Origin: Enterococcus_D entomosocium
GTDB lineage: Bacteria; Bacillota; Bacilli; Lactobacillales; Enterococcaceae
NCBI RefSeq assembly: GCF_030441895.1
Contig: NZ_JARJAS010000012.1
Reading direction: 5' to 3' (one strand)
Length of the DNA stretch: 64,000 bases
The position numbers and the translations under genes were made by a program. Shown piece by piece: positions 63,192-64,000 of the stretch. Under the pieces are notes generated by a model. The model was given only the letters and a program-made list of their open reading frames with translations, was not told where the DNA came from and did no database searches. The number at the start of each line of letters is the position of its first letter. Position 1 is the first letter of the stretch.

Positions 63192-63554
63192 TTGGGATCC
63201 AAAAAAGTAGCGGGTACAGTTATGATGCACTTAACAAATGGTTCGAAACGATTTTTGATGCAAATACACGAAGGCACTGCGGAATTAGCGTCAACGGATT
63301 TTTCTGAAGATAAAACCGGCTTGGCTACGATCTTACAATTGTTTAAAGACCGTATTCACCTTGATGTGACAGCGATCGAACTCGTTGAACTCACAAACGG
63401 AAATATTGATACGCAAAATATTCCTTTATTTGTTTTTGAAACACAAGAAGCAGGACAAACGCAACAGCTGCCAGAGGGGTATGCGTGGGAAGAGCCCAAT
63501 ATCTTTCGTAAGATCATTGAAGACTATAAGATCGAAGGCGTTCCGTTCTTTTAG
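63192..63554 (+). CDS. Conserved-looking small protein of unknown function
   Basis: 120 aa from a TTG at 63192 after AGGTGGGG (63181-63188); a GTG at 63183 lies within that site. Starts MGSKKVAGTVMMHLTNGSKRFLM and ends EIFRKIIEDYKIEGVPFF-like (…EPNIFRKIIEDYKIEG). Mixed alpha/beta, no signal or membrane helix. I do not recognise the family. Terminator at 63580, after which the rRNA promoters begin. Confidence 0.78.
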   Translation: MGSKKVAGTVMMHLTNGSKRFLMQIHEGTAELASTDFSEDKTGLATILQLFKDRIHLDVTAIELVELTNGNIDTQNIPLFVFETQEAGQTQQLPEGYAWEEPNIFRKIIEDYKIEGVPFF

Positions 63555-63579
63555 CACCTGAATACTAGCGAAAAGACTG

Positions 63580-63606
63580 AAGACCGTTACAACGGTCTTT
63601 TTTTAT
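63580..63606 (+). terminator. Terminator before the rRNA operon
   Basis: AAGACCGTT at 63580-63588 pairs with AACGGTCTT at 63591-63599, followed by a T-run. Confidence 0.85.
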
Positions 63607-63640
63607 TGAAAACTTTTTGTAAATAAAATGAAATATTTCC

Positions 63641-63669
63641 TTGACCTAAGTCAAGAAGAATGGTAAATT
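63641..63669 (+). promoter_or_regulatory. Possible first rrn promoter
   Basis: TTGACC and TAAATT are 17 bp apart. The -10 is poor, so it is the weakest of the series. Confidence 0.4.
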
Positions 63670-63732
63670 AGTCAACGTTGGCAATTGAGTCAGCGGGTCA
63701 AAAGAGCGTTTGAAAAAACTTCAAAAAAATGC

Positions 63733-63761
63733 TTGACCAAAAATGAAACAGATGATATTAT
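63733..63761 (+). promoter_or_regulatory. rrn promoter, upstream copy
   Basis: TTGACC and TATTAT with 17 bp spacing. It is followed by AACGAAGTCGC, nearly identical to the sequence after the next promoter. Confidence 0.75.
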
Positions 63762-63829
63762 AACGAAGTCGCAACAATAAAATAGTTAATCGATGTTGAT
63801 ACATCAACAAAATTAATTAAAAAAAGTTG

Positions 63830-63858
63830 TTGACAAATAACAAATCATTTGTTATTCT
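63830..63858 (+). promoter_or_regulatory. rrn promoter, middle copy
   Basis: TTGACA and TATTCT with 17 bp spacing, followed by AATGAAGTCGC. Confidence 0.85.
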
Positions 63859-63926
63859 AATGAAGTCGCTGAGACAGCCGCTGCGAAGTTGAAAAACAAC
63901 GAGCGAAAAAAACTTTTAAAAAAGAG

Positions 63927-63955
63927 TTGACAATCAATTGTCGCTCTGATATGAT
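63927..63955 (+). promoter_or_regulatory. rrn promoter, proximal copy
   Basis: TTGACA and TATGAT with 17 bp spacing, near consensus. Transcripts would run into the leader at 63963-64000. Confidence 0.9.
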
Positions 63956-63962
63956 ATAAAAG

Positions 63963-64000
63963 TTGCTAACACAGCACTGTAGACCTTTGAAAACTGAACA
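63963..64000 (+). other. Start of rRNA operon leader (16S rRNA lies beyond window)
   Basis: GACCTTTGAAAACTGAACA at the window end is the leader motif found before 16S rRNA (and in rRNA spacers) in enterococci and relatives. The rRNA genes themselves are outside. Confidence 0.75.

Overview
The window looks like chromosomal DNA of an Enterococcus. The grounds are the low-to-moderate GC, the AGGAGG-type ribosome binding sites, a short Gram-positive SRP RNA, the maePE/maeKR malate locus, the WxL (csc) surface-protein clusters, and a right end that runs into the leader of an rRNA operon. Species cannot be fixed from reading alone; something near E. casseliflavus/gallinarum or E. avium is a guess.

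The left 38 kb is an accessory surface-protein region. It holds two complete csc/WxL operons, A at 3.7-10.0 kb and B at 29.7-36.6 kb. Each has a small sortase-type protein (CscD-like), one or two small WxL proteins (CscB-like), a membrane-anchored DUF916/DUF3324 protein (CscA-like) and a very large beta-helix protein ending in a WxL domain (CscC-like). Decayed fragments at 2.2-3.2 kb look like a dead third set. Six Mga-like helix-turn-helix regulators are scattered through it (left edge, 10.1, 16.2, 23.6, 28.2 and 36.6 kb); the one at 28.2 kb is frameshifted. A VWA/CnaB adhesin with 36 EPSTT repeats lies at 25.3 kb. Downstream of cluster A and its regulator sits an unusual trio in the same direction: a signal peptidase I, a two-helix membrane protein and a DivIVA-like coiled-coil protein. 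I consider this the best candidate for an undescribed system, possibly placing or maturing the WxL complex.

Metabolic modules lie between and after these: an AdhR/NmlR-like MerR regulator with a zinc alcohol dehydrogenase (14.2-15.8 kb); malic enzyme, malate transporter and the MaeKR two-component system (17.9-22.8 kb); and an RpiR-regulated glycoside cluster with GH1, PTS EIIC, GH3 and GH2 genes (38.3-46.2 kb). The glycoside cluster follows WxL cluster B, which suits the published idea that csc complexes serve carbohydrate use.

From 46 kb onward the content is mostly housekeeping: a heterodimeric ABC exporter with a divergent MerR-type regulator, a YczE-like membrane protein, an RsmF-type rRNA methyltransferase, TadA, SRP RNA, a YunD-like nucleotidase, YutD, a YutF-like HAD phosphatase, a TIGR01906 membrane protein, a PgpA-like protein, an HD-domain hydrolase, ferredoxin-NADP reductase, cyclophilin, a MalY/PatB aminotransferase, an S1-domain protein, and a run of tandem promoters that evidently drives an rRNA operon just past the right edge.

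Notable regulatory features are two MerR-type promoters with 19-bp spacers, a hairpin with the same stem sequence placed before cscA in both WxL operons, candidate MaeR boxes plus a cre site, and three or four stacked rrn promoters. No tRNA genes, insertion sequences, prophage or CRISPR arrays were seen.
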